This document shows, piece after piece, positions 1 to 5,920 of a DNA stretch of 23,751 nt (positions within the stretch are counted from its first letter, which is position 1; the number at the start of each line of letters is the position of its first letter). The stretch spans positions 1 through 23,751 of the forward strand of contig CALEKA010000051.1 in assembly GCA_937898715.1 (NCBI GenBank), read 5' to 3'. The stretch comes from an uncultured Prevotella sp. GTDB taxonomy: Bacteria > Bacteroidota > Bacteroidia > Bacteroidales > Bacteroidaceae. The notes beneath the pieces are model-generated. The model did not search any database, was not told where the DNA came from, and worked only from the letters and a program-made list of their open reading frames with translations. A program made the translations under genes and the position numbers.

Positions 1-10
1 ATAGATGATT

Positions 11-50
11 AAAAGTATTAAGTATTAAGTATAAAGTATTACATTCTTGC
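11..50. repeat. Heptad tandem repeat (AAGTATT)n with shared tail
   Basis: Four consecutive 7-bp units of the AAGTATT type are followed by a 17-bp string (34-50) that recurs exactly, in opposite orientation, at 16669-16685 next to a second heptad run. This resembles short tandemly repeated repetitive elements. No function can be read from it. Confidence 0.6.
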
Positions 51-58
51 AGATTTCA

Positions 59-178
59 GCCATTACCGGGGGCGACGCGTCCTCGCGTCGGCGTTGTAAA
101 CTTTTGCCAAACAGGCTCTGAGAGGTTTGCTACTTGTGGATGATGCCGACGCGGGGACGCGTCGCCCCCGGTAATGGC
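59..178. repeat. Inverted pair of REP-like GC-rich palindromes
   Basis: Arms at 59-92 and 145-178 are reverse complements with about one mismatch. Each arm contains the core GGCGACGCGTCC, and within an arm CGACGCG and CGCGTCG can pair around a 3-4-nt loop, so each is a hairpin by itself. The same core recurs four times at 3294-3509 and once, degenerate, near 15297-15312. This is the organisation of REP/BIME-type extragenic palindromes. Confidence 0.75.
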
Positions 179-406
179 TTAAACGTACATTTTAGGGGGG
201 GGTCGCATACGCGTACGCGCACCACAATTGATTTTACTTGAGAATACTTACACTGCCGTCACTATCTGAGCAGTCTGTGCTTATTATCAGAGATTTACGA
301 TGTGTATGATTCTCTAAAATGCCTACACTTTGCCTGCACTTTTGCCTGCACTCGAGCATTGCAAATACCCTCTGAGCATATCCAATTATAGTCCTTGACG
401 TGAAAA

Positions 407-507
407 CGCTTCCAACCACTAAATTTTTCTCTTCCAACCATTAAGCAAAACGCTTCCAACCATTAGGAATTTCCCATCCAACCACTAAGAGGAACGCTTC
501 CAAGAGG
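407..507. repeat. 22-bp tandem array, five units
   Basis: TCCAACCA starts at 411, 433, 455 and 477, and TCCAAGAG at 499, so the spacing is exactly 22 bp throughout. The fuller unit is CGCTTCCAACCANTAAG plus 5 variable bases. There are no unique spacers, so it is not a CRISPR array. Confidence 0.85.
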
Positions 508-678
508 AAATTCAAATGGAATGGAAAGTGGAAGCAAAAGTGACAGAAGACGATCACTCCCTACACGTACATTTTCTCTGATTATCAAAAGAATAAAAAA
601 CACATGAGTGAGAGTGCAAGCTAACGTGGAGAAAAATCGCTGATATGCGTGGGCGCGCACGCGAGAGGCGTTGTGAGA

Positions 679-737
679 GAAAAAGTGAACAGTTTGTACA
701 CTCTTTTTGGCACAACTAAGAGTTCTACTTAACTTTG
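679..737 (+). promoter_or_regulatory. Hairpin plus Bacteroides-type promoter, module copy 1
   Basis: An A-tract/T-tract imperfect inverted repeat (679-708) runs into TTTG at 706-709. After exactly 20 bp comes TAACTTTG at 730-737, which matches the Bacteroides -33/-7 consensus. The spacer sequence differs from that of copy 2 (15903-15960), but its length is the same. No plus-strand gene follows. Transcription would start near 745 and run antisense toward the DUF5606 gene. Confidence 0.5.
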
Positions 738-834
738 CTGCCACAAACGACGAGTGGAGCTTGAATGCAAACGCACCTTTCGCTCCACACCCAAAAATCT
801 CTTTCACTGCCCCACACTAAGGAGCAGACTATAT

Positions 835-890
835 AAAAAAACGACTCAGCGCAGACGAGATGCGAAGAGCATCTGCGCCTATGCTGAGTC
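835..890 (-). terminator. Rho-independent terminator after the DUF5606 gene
   Basis: Read on the minus strand, GACTCAG and a GC-rich inner stem (GCGCAGA/TCTGCGC) pair with their complements around a TCTTC-type loop. A run of seven T follows immediately. It lies 37 bp beyond the DUF5606 stop codon and is the clearest terminator for the coaE-side cluster. Confidence 0.85.
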
Positions 891-926
891 AGCCGATGAT
901 ATATGATTTACGGAAGAGGAAGCTGA

Positions 927-1343
927 TTAGGCTTCGGTCTGCTCTTCCTTCTCGACGAACTGAGTATAACCTCCGTTGACGAGAATGTTGTACCACTGAA
1001 TGAGCTTCTTGATGTCAGAATCGTGTACGCGGTCGCGATCGTAATCGGGTAGCACAGCTGCCATGAATTCGGCGAGCTCAGCCTTTGAAGCCTTCTTATA
1101 GTCGATAGAGGTGGTCTTGCCACCCTCTTTCTCAGAGATAGCTTGGAAGATTTCCATCAAGGGCTTATCATCCTCGTTGGTGTACATAGATACATCGTTG
1201 AGCGATGTCACACGGTCGCGAGCTCCAGCGGGGAGACGCTTCTTGTCGGGCGAAACAGTCTCGACGATGAGCATGCCACGACCCTGAGATACCAAACGGT
1301 AAAGGCCGGGCTTACCAGCGATTGCCAAAATAGTGTCTTGCAT
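927..1343 (-). CDS. DUF5606 family protein
   Basis: This 138-residue protein begins with MQDTILAIAGKPGLYRLVSQ and matches the small Bacteroidetes DUF5606 family, recognised from its start and from the conserved link of an N-terminal beta-rich part (about 1-70) with a C-terminal helical part (about 80-130). There is no signal peptide or membrane segment, so it is probably cytosolic. The acidic tail (EKEEQTEA) looks disordered. No biochemical function is established for the family that I can cite. It is the last gene of the nusB-yajC-ybbR-coaE cluster, but its own -7 element lies 69 bp upstream and a strong terminator follows, so it can be transcribed alone. The start codon is preceded by an A-rich leader typical of the phylum. 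Confidence 0.85.
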   Translation of the reverse strand: MQDTILAIAGKPGLYRLVSQGRGMLIVETVSPDKKRLPAGARDRVTSLNDVSMYTNEDDKPLMEIFQAISEKEGGKTTSIDYKKASKAELAEFMAAVLPDYDRDRVHDSDIKKLIQWYNILVNGGYTQFVEKEEQTEA

Positions 1344-1400
1344 TTGTTTATTCGATTTGATTAGATGCTGTTTTTACATTGCAGACTCATGGATGAGCCT

Positions 1401-1497
1401 TACTTGCGAAGCAAAGTTAGTGCAAAGAGAACGAAGAGAGAAGAAAAAGATGAAGTTTTTTTATTATTTCTTCTACAGCGAGGTATAACTTAGACAA
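1401..1497 (-). promoter_or_regulatory. Promoter/hairpin element of the DUF5606 gene (single copy)
   Basis: The minus-strand TAACTTTG (-7 type, 1412-1419) sits in a GCAAAGTTAGTGCAA block. An imperfect hairpin follows, with arms AGAAGAAA (1439-1446) and TTTCTTCT (1467-1474) flanking the loop core GATGAAG and a T-run. This is a diverged single copy of the repeat that is tandem upstream of nusB (5137-5474). A good TTTG at -33 is not visible. Confidence 0.55.
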
Positions 1498-1508
1498 AGA
1501 ATGAGACT

Positions 1509-2132
1509 TCACTCGTTCACCAGCACGGCGTCGGCAAGCCGCATTTTCTCTTCTTCGCTCATCTGCAGAGCAATCCATTGGCGGGCTCTTTCGGCAGATA
1601 TTTGGTCGCGCTGCATGACGCGCTTGAGTTGCGTAGCAGCGGAGACATGGACCAGCACGCTCCTTTCCACCAAGGTGCTGAAACCCGACTCAAAGAGCAA
1701 GGCGCATTCCATAAATGCCACGCTGCCTCGCGGGAGTTGCTGAAGCTGGGGCAAAGAGATTTCCTTGCTGGTTGGGAATATGGTTTCCTTGTGGGCAGCC
1801 TCAGCTCTGCCTTGCTCTGCCATTTCACGACAAAAGTCTGAATAGGCTTGCGCTACACGCGGATGGACCACGGCATTGACACGCTCAGCATACTCCTCGC
1901 CCTGGCAAAGATAGGCTCGCATGACGGACTTTTGAAGCGATGCATCCTCTGCACTGTAGAGGTCGGGACCGACCAAAGCGGTGAGTTCACGACGCACATC
2001 GGGATGCGTGCGCATGATGCGCTTGGCCTCATCGTCACAATAGAACACACGATGGCCTGCTTCTTCTAGGCGCTTACAGATGTAGCTCTTGCCGCTGCCT
2101 ATGCCGCCCGTGATGCCTACGCGCAAGAGCAT
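1509..2132 (-). CDS. coaE: Dephospho-CoA kinase
   Basis: CoaE performs the last step of coenzyme A synthesis, ATP-dependent phosphorylation of the 3'-OH of dephospho-CoA. The P-loop GITGGIGSGKS lies at residues 6-16, DD of YCDDEAKR supports substrate binding, and FMECALLFESGF is the expected central motif. I chose the internal Met at 2132, giving 207 residues, close to the usual ~200, because it starts six residues before the P-loop as in most CoaE. An upstream ATG at 2189 would add 19 residues without homology and overlap the ybbR-like gene by 26 bp. A polar stretch (about residues 107-130, EQGRAEAAHKETIF...) before the FMEC motif looks like a lineage insertion. The gap to the ybbR-like gene is 31 bp, so the two are probably cotranscribed. 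Confidence 0.92.
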   Translation of the reverse strand: MLLRVGITGGIGSGKSYICKRLEEAGHRVFYCDDEAKRIMRTHPDVRRELTALVGPDLYSAEDASLQKSVMRAYLCQGEEYAERVNAVVHPRVAQAYSDFCREMAEQGRAEAAHKETIFPTSKEISLPQLQQLPRGSVAFMECALLFESGFSTLVERSVLVHVSAATQLKRVMQRDQISAERARQWIALQMSEEEKMRLADAVLVNE

Positions 2133-2163
2133 GCACTGAACAGATAGCTGACGGGCTATGGGA

Positions 2164-3201
2164 TCAATCGGATTCGGAGTCTGCTTCATCTTCGGTTACC
2201 TCTTCTATGATATATTCTACGTCCTGCGGCGAGATGCGCACGTGGCTTACTCCCGTGGGGATGGTCTTAAGTGATAGGTGGCACAGGTTGGTGCGATTCT
2301 TGAGCAAGTCTTCGTAATTGACCACGAGCACAAAGTTGTCGCGCGTGATGTTGCGATACTGCCCCATGCCGACCTGAAACGTTACGTTGACCATCGCGGG
2401 GAAGGTGCGCAGCTGCTTGGATGCGGGGAAGTTTACCTGCTGCACGGGCACTTGTACGGTCTTCTCCACCAATCGATCTACGCAATAGGTCACATCGACC
2501 ACGGAAGGCACAAACTTGGCTCCTCGCACACGCTGGAAGTTCATTCTCACCCGAGTACTATCCGTAAGGTTGCGCAGGTTTTGTGGCATGGTGTAGGCCG
2601 CGGTGATGGTGTCGAGTATTTCCTTCGAAGCATATACGGTGACGGAGTCGTGATTACACAGCACGGCAGCCAAGGAGAAGAGCCGCCCTGCGCTGACGTT
2701 GCCCTGGATGACTACGGGCACGCGCTTGCAGAGTCCGTAATTGTAATAAAACTCTATGGTGTCGGGCTTCATGGAGAGCATCTGCGTGCTGCCCAAAAGT
2801 TGCGATACGATCTGACGAGTGAGCTCGTTGCCCTGGATCGTGACATGCCCCGTGCCATTGGCATAGACCTCAAAGTCTACTACCACGGGCTTGAACTTTC
2901 GAGTATATTTATAGGCTAAGAGTACGCTCCCCTTATCGCGCAAGGTGATGTGCAGATTCTCGGGCAGTTCGGTAGTGATCACCACATTGCTTGGCACGCC
3001 TTTGAGTTCGAGAGGCACGACGAATTCTTCTTCGTACGTCTCGCCCAATGCTTGAAAGAGCCAGAACGTGGTGCTCAGGGCGAGGAAGAAGAGGAAGATA
3101 AAGGTCTGCTTATTCCACATCCACGAGATCCATTTGCGCTGCAGCAACCGGCGGCCGCGATGTCGGCGCAGACTGGGTTTGGAAGGTATATTAATAGCCA
3201 T
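2164..3201 (-). CDS. YbbR-like domain protein (CdaR-type)
   Basis: This 345-residue protein has a basic cytoplasmic N-terminus (RRHRGRRLLQRK), one membrane segment at about residues 32-50 (FIFLFFLALSTTFWLFQALG) and a long extracytoplasmic beta-rich region with successive YbbR-like repeats, for example VPLELKGVPSNVVI and VPVVIQGNVSAGRL. The end is acidic (EEVTEDEADSESD). In Firmicutes, YbbR proteins (CdaR) regulate the diadenylate cyclase CdaA, but no cyclase gene is in this window, so that role is only an analogy. Position between yajC and coaE is a common Bacteroidales arrangement. A 538-bp gap separates it from yajC, so it may have its own promoter, but I could not identify one. Confidence 0.85.
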   Translation of the reverse strand: MAINIPSKPSLRRHRGRRLLQRKWISWMWNKQTFIFLFFLALSTTFWLFQALGETYEEEFVVPLELKGVPSNVVITTELPENLHITLRDKGSVLLAYKYTRKFKPVVVDFEVYANGTGHVTIQGNELTRQIVSQLLGSTQMLSMKPDTIEFYYNYGLCKRVPVVIQGNVSAGRLFSLAAVLCNHDSVTVYASKEILDTITAAYTMPQNLRNLTDSTRVRMNFQRVRGAKFVPSVVDVTYCVDRLVEKTVQVPVQQVNFPASKQLRTFPAMVNVTFQVGMGQYRNITRDNFVLVVNYEDLLKNRTNLCHLSLKTIPTGVSHVRISPQDVEYIIEEVTEDEADSESD

Positions 3202-3293
3202 GATTTGTCGGGTATGTTTAAGGAGGGGAAGAGGAGGAGAGGGAAAAAGTGGAACTTTTCAGCCTACTCCGCTTGTTCTATTCAACCTGTTCC

Positions 3294-3509
3294 GTGGGCG
3301 ACGCGTCTCGCATCGGCATAGCAAGACTTTCAGCCAATACTGGGGGCGACGCGTCCCCGCGTCGGCATGGCAAGAAAGCCCAAGAGAGAGAGGAATGGGA
3401 GTCAATATTTGCCCGCAGATGAAGCCGAGAGAGACGCGTCGCCCACAGAACAGATGAGAAGACAGGCTGCGCCGACGCGAGGACGCGTCGCCCCCCCGGG
3501 TATTGGCTG
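3294..3509. repeat. Four REP-like palindromes in two inverted pairs
   Basis: Copies at 3294-3317 and 3331-3366 are in one orientation. Copies at 3427-3446 and 3471-3509 are in the other. By flanking sequence, the first pairs with the third (GTGGGCGACGCGTCTC) and the second with the fourth (CAGCCAATAC...CGACGCGT). Because the pairing is interlocked rather than nested, the array looks like two overlapping insertions or a composite BIME. The family is the same as at 59-178. Confidence 0.75.
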
Positions 3510-3538
3510 AAGAGGTTCTGAGTAGACTGAAAAAAACA

Positions 3539-3690
3539 ATAAGAGCTTATAAGCAGGCATGTGCACAATGGCAAGGCTACCCCTGCTCGCACACTGCCCT
3601 ACTCCCTCTGCACCATTATCCTCACCACTCTCCATAAGAGGAGAGGCTGTGGCGCTAAGCGTAGAGTAGCTTCGGCTTATAAGCTCTTAT
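3539..3690. repeat. 152-bp segment with 16-bp terminal inverted repeats
   Basis: ATAAGAGCTTATAAGC (3539-3554) is the exact reverse complement of 3675-3690. Each arm also contains the self-palindrome GCTTATAAGC. The 120-bp interior has no gene. The size and termini would fit a miniature inverted-repeat element, but I see no convincing target duplication. It lies 49 bp past the yajC stop, so it could also form a structured 3' end. Confidence 0.5.
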
Positions 3691-3739
3691 CAGAATTGTT
3701 CTTGTCGATGCACACATTGCATTGCGTGCTTCGTGCTCT

Positions 3740-4063
3740 TTACTTCTTCGTAGCAGTGGCAGCAGAAGCAGCAGGATTGATGGCTTCCTTAGCGAATACA
3801 ATCTTCACGCCAGTAGCCACTTCGAGGGTAACGGTACCCTCTTCGTCATTGATATTCTTCACTACACCGTGGATTCCGCCGATGGTCACTACATCCTGAC
3901 CTACGGTAAGTGCATTGCGGAACTTCTGGATTTCCTTCTGCTTTTTGTTCTGAGGACGGATCATGAAGAAGTATACGATGGCAAAGAGCACTACCATCAT
4001 GATGATCATAGAGTAGCCGCCGCCTTGCTGGCCCTGGGCTGCTTGTAAAAATAGGGTATTCAT
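3740..4063 (-). CDS. yajC: Preprotein translocase subunit YajC
   Basis: This 107-residue protein has one membrane segment (about 18-34, SMIIMMVVLFAIVYFFM), followed by the hallmark IRPQNKKQKEIQKFRNAL. A small cytoplasmic beta domain contains GQDVVTIGGIHGVVKNI and ends in an Ala-rich tail. YajC associates with SecDF-SecYEG at the inner membrane. Family length is 85-115 residues, so this copy is complete. The gene starts 55 bp after nusB and is probably cotranscribed with it. Confidence 0.95.
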   Translation of the reverse strand: MNTLFLQAAQGQQGGGYSMIIMMVVLFAIVYFFMIRPQNKKQKEIQKFRNALTVGQDVVTIGGIHGVVKNINDEEGTVTLEVATGVKIVFAKEAINPAASAATATKK

Positions 4064-4118
4064 ATCTTGTAAATGAATTATAGGTTGAATGCTTATATAT
4101 TATTATAGATGTGAAGGA

Positions 4119-5108
4119 TTAAGCCTTCTCCTTGGGAGCAGGAGCAGCATCTGCTGCAGATGGCTTGCGCTCACGCTTCTTCGTGGTGCGACCTTCCTTA
4201 GCGAGATTCTTTACGATATTGTCGAGCATACCATTGATATAGGAAGAACTGCGGGGAGTACTGTACACCTTGGCAATGTCGAGGTATTCGTTGAAAGTAA
4301 CGTTCAAGGGGATGGAGTCGAAGGTAAGGATTTCGGCCAGGGCAATCTGCATGATGATTACGTCCATGAATGCCAGACGATTGAATTCCCAATTCTTCGT
4401 ATTGCTACGGATGAGGTCACGGAGCTCTTCGCCTCGTTCAAGGGTGGCACGGAAGAGTTTGGAAGCGAATTCCTTATCTTCATCGGCGGCATAGAGCGGG
4501 AGGAGTTCTTGATCGGGTGTGCTCTGCTCATTGAAACGCTTGATGGTCTTCATCACGAAGGAGTCGACCACCTGCTTGTCGTCGTTCCAATAGAGCGAAT
4601 GCTCTTCGAGAAGAGAGTCGAAGTCTTCGTTGTTGCAGATGAAAGTTTTGTAGAGTTTGCGCACGAGTTCGCGGTCGGCTTCATAAGAGAAGTCTTCGCG
4701 ATCCATGTAGAGTTGGAAAATATCGCTCTCCAACATTTTGGCATAGAGCTTCTTCACAAAGGCAGGCTCTTCGTCCCACTGACCTTTCGTATTCTCTTGA
4801 TAGTCTATCAGTGCTTTGTTGTCGGACAGCTGCACAAGGAACTTGTTGTCAGCAAAGAGCTTATCAGGAGCAACGCCACCTACAGCCGTTCCTGTGCGCT
4901 TCTCTCGAGCCACACGAACAGAGTCTTTGCGTTCGGCATGCTTCTTAAGTTCCACCAACAAGCTAAGCAAGTATTGGTAAAGTTCATACGCCTTTTGGAG
5001 CGAGAACGAGAGTTCTTTCTCCGCCACGTCGAGTGTTTTGCCTTCGTTCTGATAGTACGAATAAACGAGCTGAACCACTTTCAGCCTTATCAGTTCTCTA
5101 TTGATCAT
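4119..5108 (-). CDS. nusB: Transcription antitermination factor NusB (long Bacteroidetes form)
   Basis: NusB binds the boxA RNA with NusE (S10) in rRNA antitermination complexes. The NusB fold lies at about residues 210-303, with FNRLAFMDVIIMQIALAEIL and the C-terminal YINGMLDNIVKNLAKEG, typical of the domain end. The first ~200 residues are a helical extension beginning MINRELIRLKVVQLVYSYYQ, characteristic of Bacteroidetes NusB and absent from the ~140-residue E. coli protein. The tail is Lys/Ala-rich and probably disordered. A good promoter lies about 30 bp upstream, inside the first unit of a four-copy repeat array, suggesting strong or multi-start transcription. It is the first gene of the cluster. 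Confidence 0.93.
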   Translation of the reverse strand: MINRELIRLKVVQLVYSYYQNEGKTLDVAEKELSFSLQKAYELYQYLLSLLVELKKHAERKDSVRVAREKRTGTAVGGVAPDKLFADNKFLVQLSDNKALIDYQENTKGQWDEEPAFVKKLYAKMLESDIFQLYMDREDFSYEADRELVRKLYKTFICNNEDFDSLLEEHSLYWNDDKQVVDSFVMKTIKRFNEQSTPDQELLPLYAADEDKEFASKLFRATLERGEELRDLIRSNTKNWEFNRLAFMDVIIMQIALAEILTFDSIPLNVTFNEYLDIAKVYSTPRSSSYINGMLDNIVKNLAKEGRTTKKRERKPSAADAAPAPKEKA

Positions 5109-5136
5109 AATCGTAAAGGTACCTTTGTTTCAGGGT

Positions 5137-5474
5137 GCAAAGTTAGTGCAAGGTGAGTGAAGAGCAAAATAAAAGACGAAGTTTTTTAGGTTGCTCTTCC
5201 GAACCGCAGCCTAACTTGAGCGAAGCGAAAGTTAGTGCAAATCGAATGCAGAAAAAAGCGAAAGACGAAGTTTTTTGCTTTTTCTGCTGAGATGCAGCCT
5301 AACTTGGCGAAGCAAAGTTAGTGCAAGGTGAGTGAAGAGCAAAATAAAAGACGAAGTTTTTTAGGTTGCTCTTCCGAACCGCAGCCTAACTTGGCGAAGC
5401 AGAGTTAGTGCAAGGTGAGTGAAGAGCAAAATAAAAGACGAAGTTTTTTAATTTTGCTCTTCTCGCAAGCGGCC
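5137..5474 (-). repeat. Four tandem promoter/hairpin repeats upstream of nusB
   Basis: Units are 5137-5226 (90 bp), 5227-5313 (87), 5314-5400 (87) and 5401-5474 (partial). Each has a GTTAGTGCAA block, then a hairpin around the conserved core GACGAAGTTTTTT, then a CTAACTT...AAGTTAG dyad at the unit boundary. Stem arms are GAAGAGCAA/TTGCTCTTC (units 1 and 3), GCAGAAAAAAGC/GCTTTTTCTGC (unit 2) and GAAGAGCAAAAT/ATTTTGCTCTTC (unit 4). The stem sequence changes between units but pairing is kept. Confidence 0.9.
5138..5168 (-). promoter_or_regulatory. nusB promoter (Bacteroides -33/-7 type)
   Basis: On the minus strand, TTTG (5165-5168), a 19-bp spacer and TAACTTTG (5138-5145) match the consensus exactly. 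The leader would be roughly 25 nt. An identical promoter lies in unit 3 (5313-5343). Units 2 and 4 have one-base-altered -7 elements (TAACTTTC, TAACTCTG). Confidence 0.65.
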
Positions 5475-5498
5475 TTATTTCTTTGCATTCTTTGAACA

Positions 5499-5613
5499 GC
5501 ACTTTATAGACTCTTTAAACTGCACTTTATAATCTCTTTAAACTGCACTTTAAGAGAGCTATAAACTGCAGTTTATAACTCCCTTAAAGTGCACTTCAAA
5601 GAGCGCTTCTTCC
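5499..5613. repeat. 23-bp-period array of palindromes (TAAASTGCASTTTA)
   Basis: Four exact 23-bp units (5499-5521, 5522-5544, 5545-5567, 5568-5590) and a partial fifth run in register. TGCA centres at 5521, 5544, 5567 and 5590 each sit in a dyad. The best are TATAAACTGCAGTTTATA (5560-5577, perfect 18 bp) and AAGTGCACTT (5587-5596). C/G changes on one side of the last two dyads are matched on the other. The layout resembles a row of operators on nearly the same helix face. Confidence 0.75.
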
Positions 5614-5796
5614 CTTTCGAAACGAAAGATGAACAAATAAGCTCAACATTAAAGCATTTTAGAACGGGAGTTGAACGAAAAATAAATAGCATTGAACAGA
5701 TTTGTCATCCCGATAGATGATAAAATGATTTGGCCTTTCTTTAATATACATAGGCGTTTGTCGTGTAAAACATCCACGCATTTAACGAATGGAGCT

Positions 5797-5833
5797 AAAA
5801 AAATCTCCATCTGCTTCTGCGCAAATGGAGATT
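5797..5833 (-). terminator. Rho-independent terminator of the phosphotransferase gene
   Basis: On the minus strand, AATCTCCAT (5825-5833) pairs with ATGGAGATT (5802-5810), with an inner TGC/GCA extension and a short loop, directly followed by a T-run. It lies about 90 bp after the stop codon. Confidence 0.9.
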
Positions 5834-5920
5834 CCATGACTAGTATTGCAAAACATAAATTCTTTATATATAAAAGTATATATAAAGGTATACAGAATAT
5901 GCTCTATGAGGGCGGGCCCG

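Larger units (their letters stand above)
200..745 (+). repeat. Modular intergenic repeat, copy 1
   Basis: Ordered blocks are a CGCGTACGCGCAC-type alternating tract (about 205-222), a TTATTATCAG box (281-290), GCCTRCACTTT units every 11-12 bp (321-353), a 22-bp tandem array (407-507), a GATTATCA box (579-586), an inverted GCTTGCACTCT unit (611-621), a TCGCTG...GCGCGCACGCGAG block (637-665), an A-tract/T-tract hairpin (679-708), and a -33/-7 promoter pattern. The same order of blocks recurs at 15453-15962, mostly in the same orientation. Block limits are approximate and were found by eye. Confidence 0.55.
1..926. other. Non-coding, repeat-rich region after the DUF5606 gene
   Basis: No credible gene is visible: the open frames here are short and of repetitive composition. 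The region holds, in order, AAGTATT heptads (about 11-40), an inverted pair of REP-like palindromes (59-178), a long modular repeat (about 200-740) with a 22-bp array and a plus-strand promoter-like end, a small hairpin with arms GTGGAGC/GCTCCAC (about 755-787), and the terminator of the DUF5606 gene (835-890). Confidence 0.7.
3202..3739. other. Repeat-filled gap between yajC and the ybbR-like gene
   Basis: No gene is supported. The gap holds four REP-like palindromes (3294-3509) and a 152-bp segment bounded by 16-bp perfect inverted repeats (3539-3690). A purine-rich tract (about 3216-3250) precedes the repeats. Interrupting a normally compact housekeeping cluster is the notable point. Confidence 0.7.
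5109..5920. other. Gene-free region upstream of nusB
   Basis: It contains four tandem promoter/hairpin repeats (5137-5474), a 23-bp-period palindrome array (5499-5613), an AT-rich stretch without recognisable features (about 5640-5790), and a terminator for the phosphotransferase gene (5797-5833). Short open frames across 5649-5931 overlap the terminator and look spurious. Confidence 0.7.

Noticed and set aside
407..507. CRISPR array
   Set aside because: Units abut without unique spacers, repeats are imperfect, and no cas gene is present. The same applies to the other 22-24-bp arrays.
463..807. 114-codon minus-strand open frame
   Set aside because: It crosses the 22-bp array and the hairpin/promoter block, and its composition follows the repeats rather than a protein.
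4089..5156. 355-codon open frame on the plus strand opposite nusB
   Set aside because: It is antisense to an unmistakable NusB, its protein resembles no family, and its codon pattern is explained by the opposite strand.
5649..5837. 62-codon minus-strand open frame
   Set aside because: It begins inside the terminator of the upstream gene and shows no homology I can recognise.
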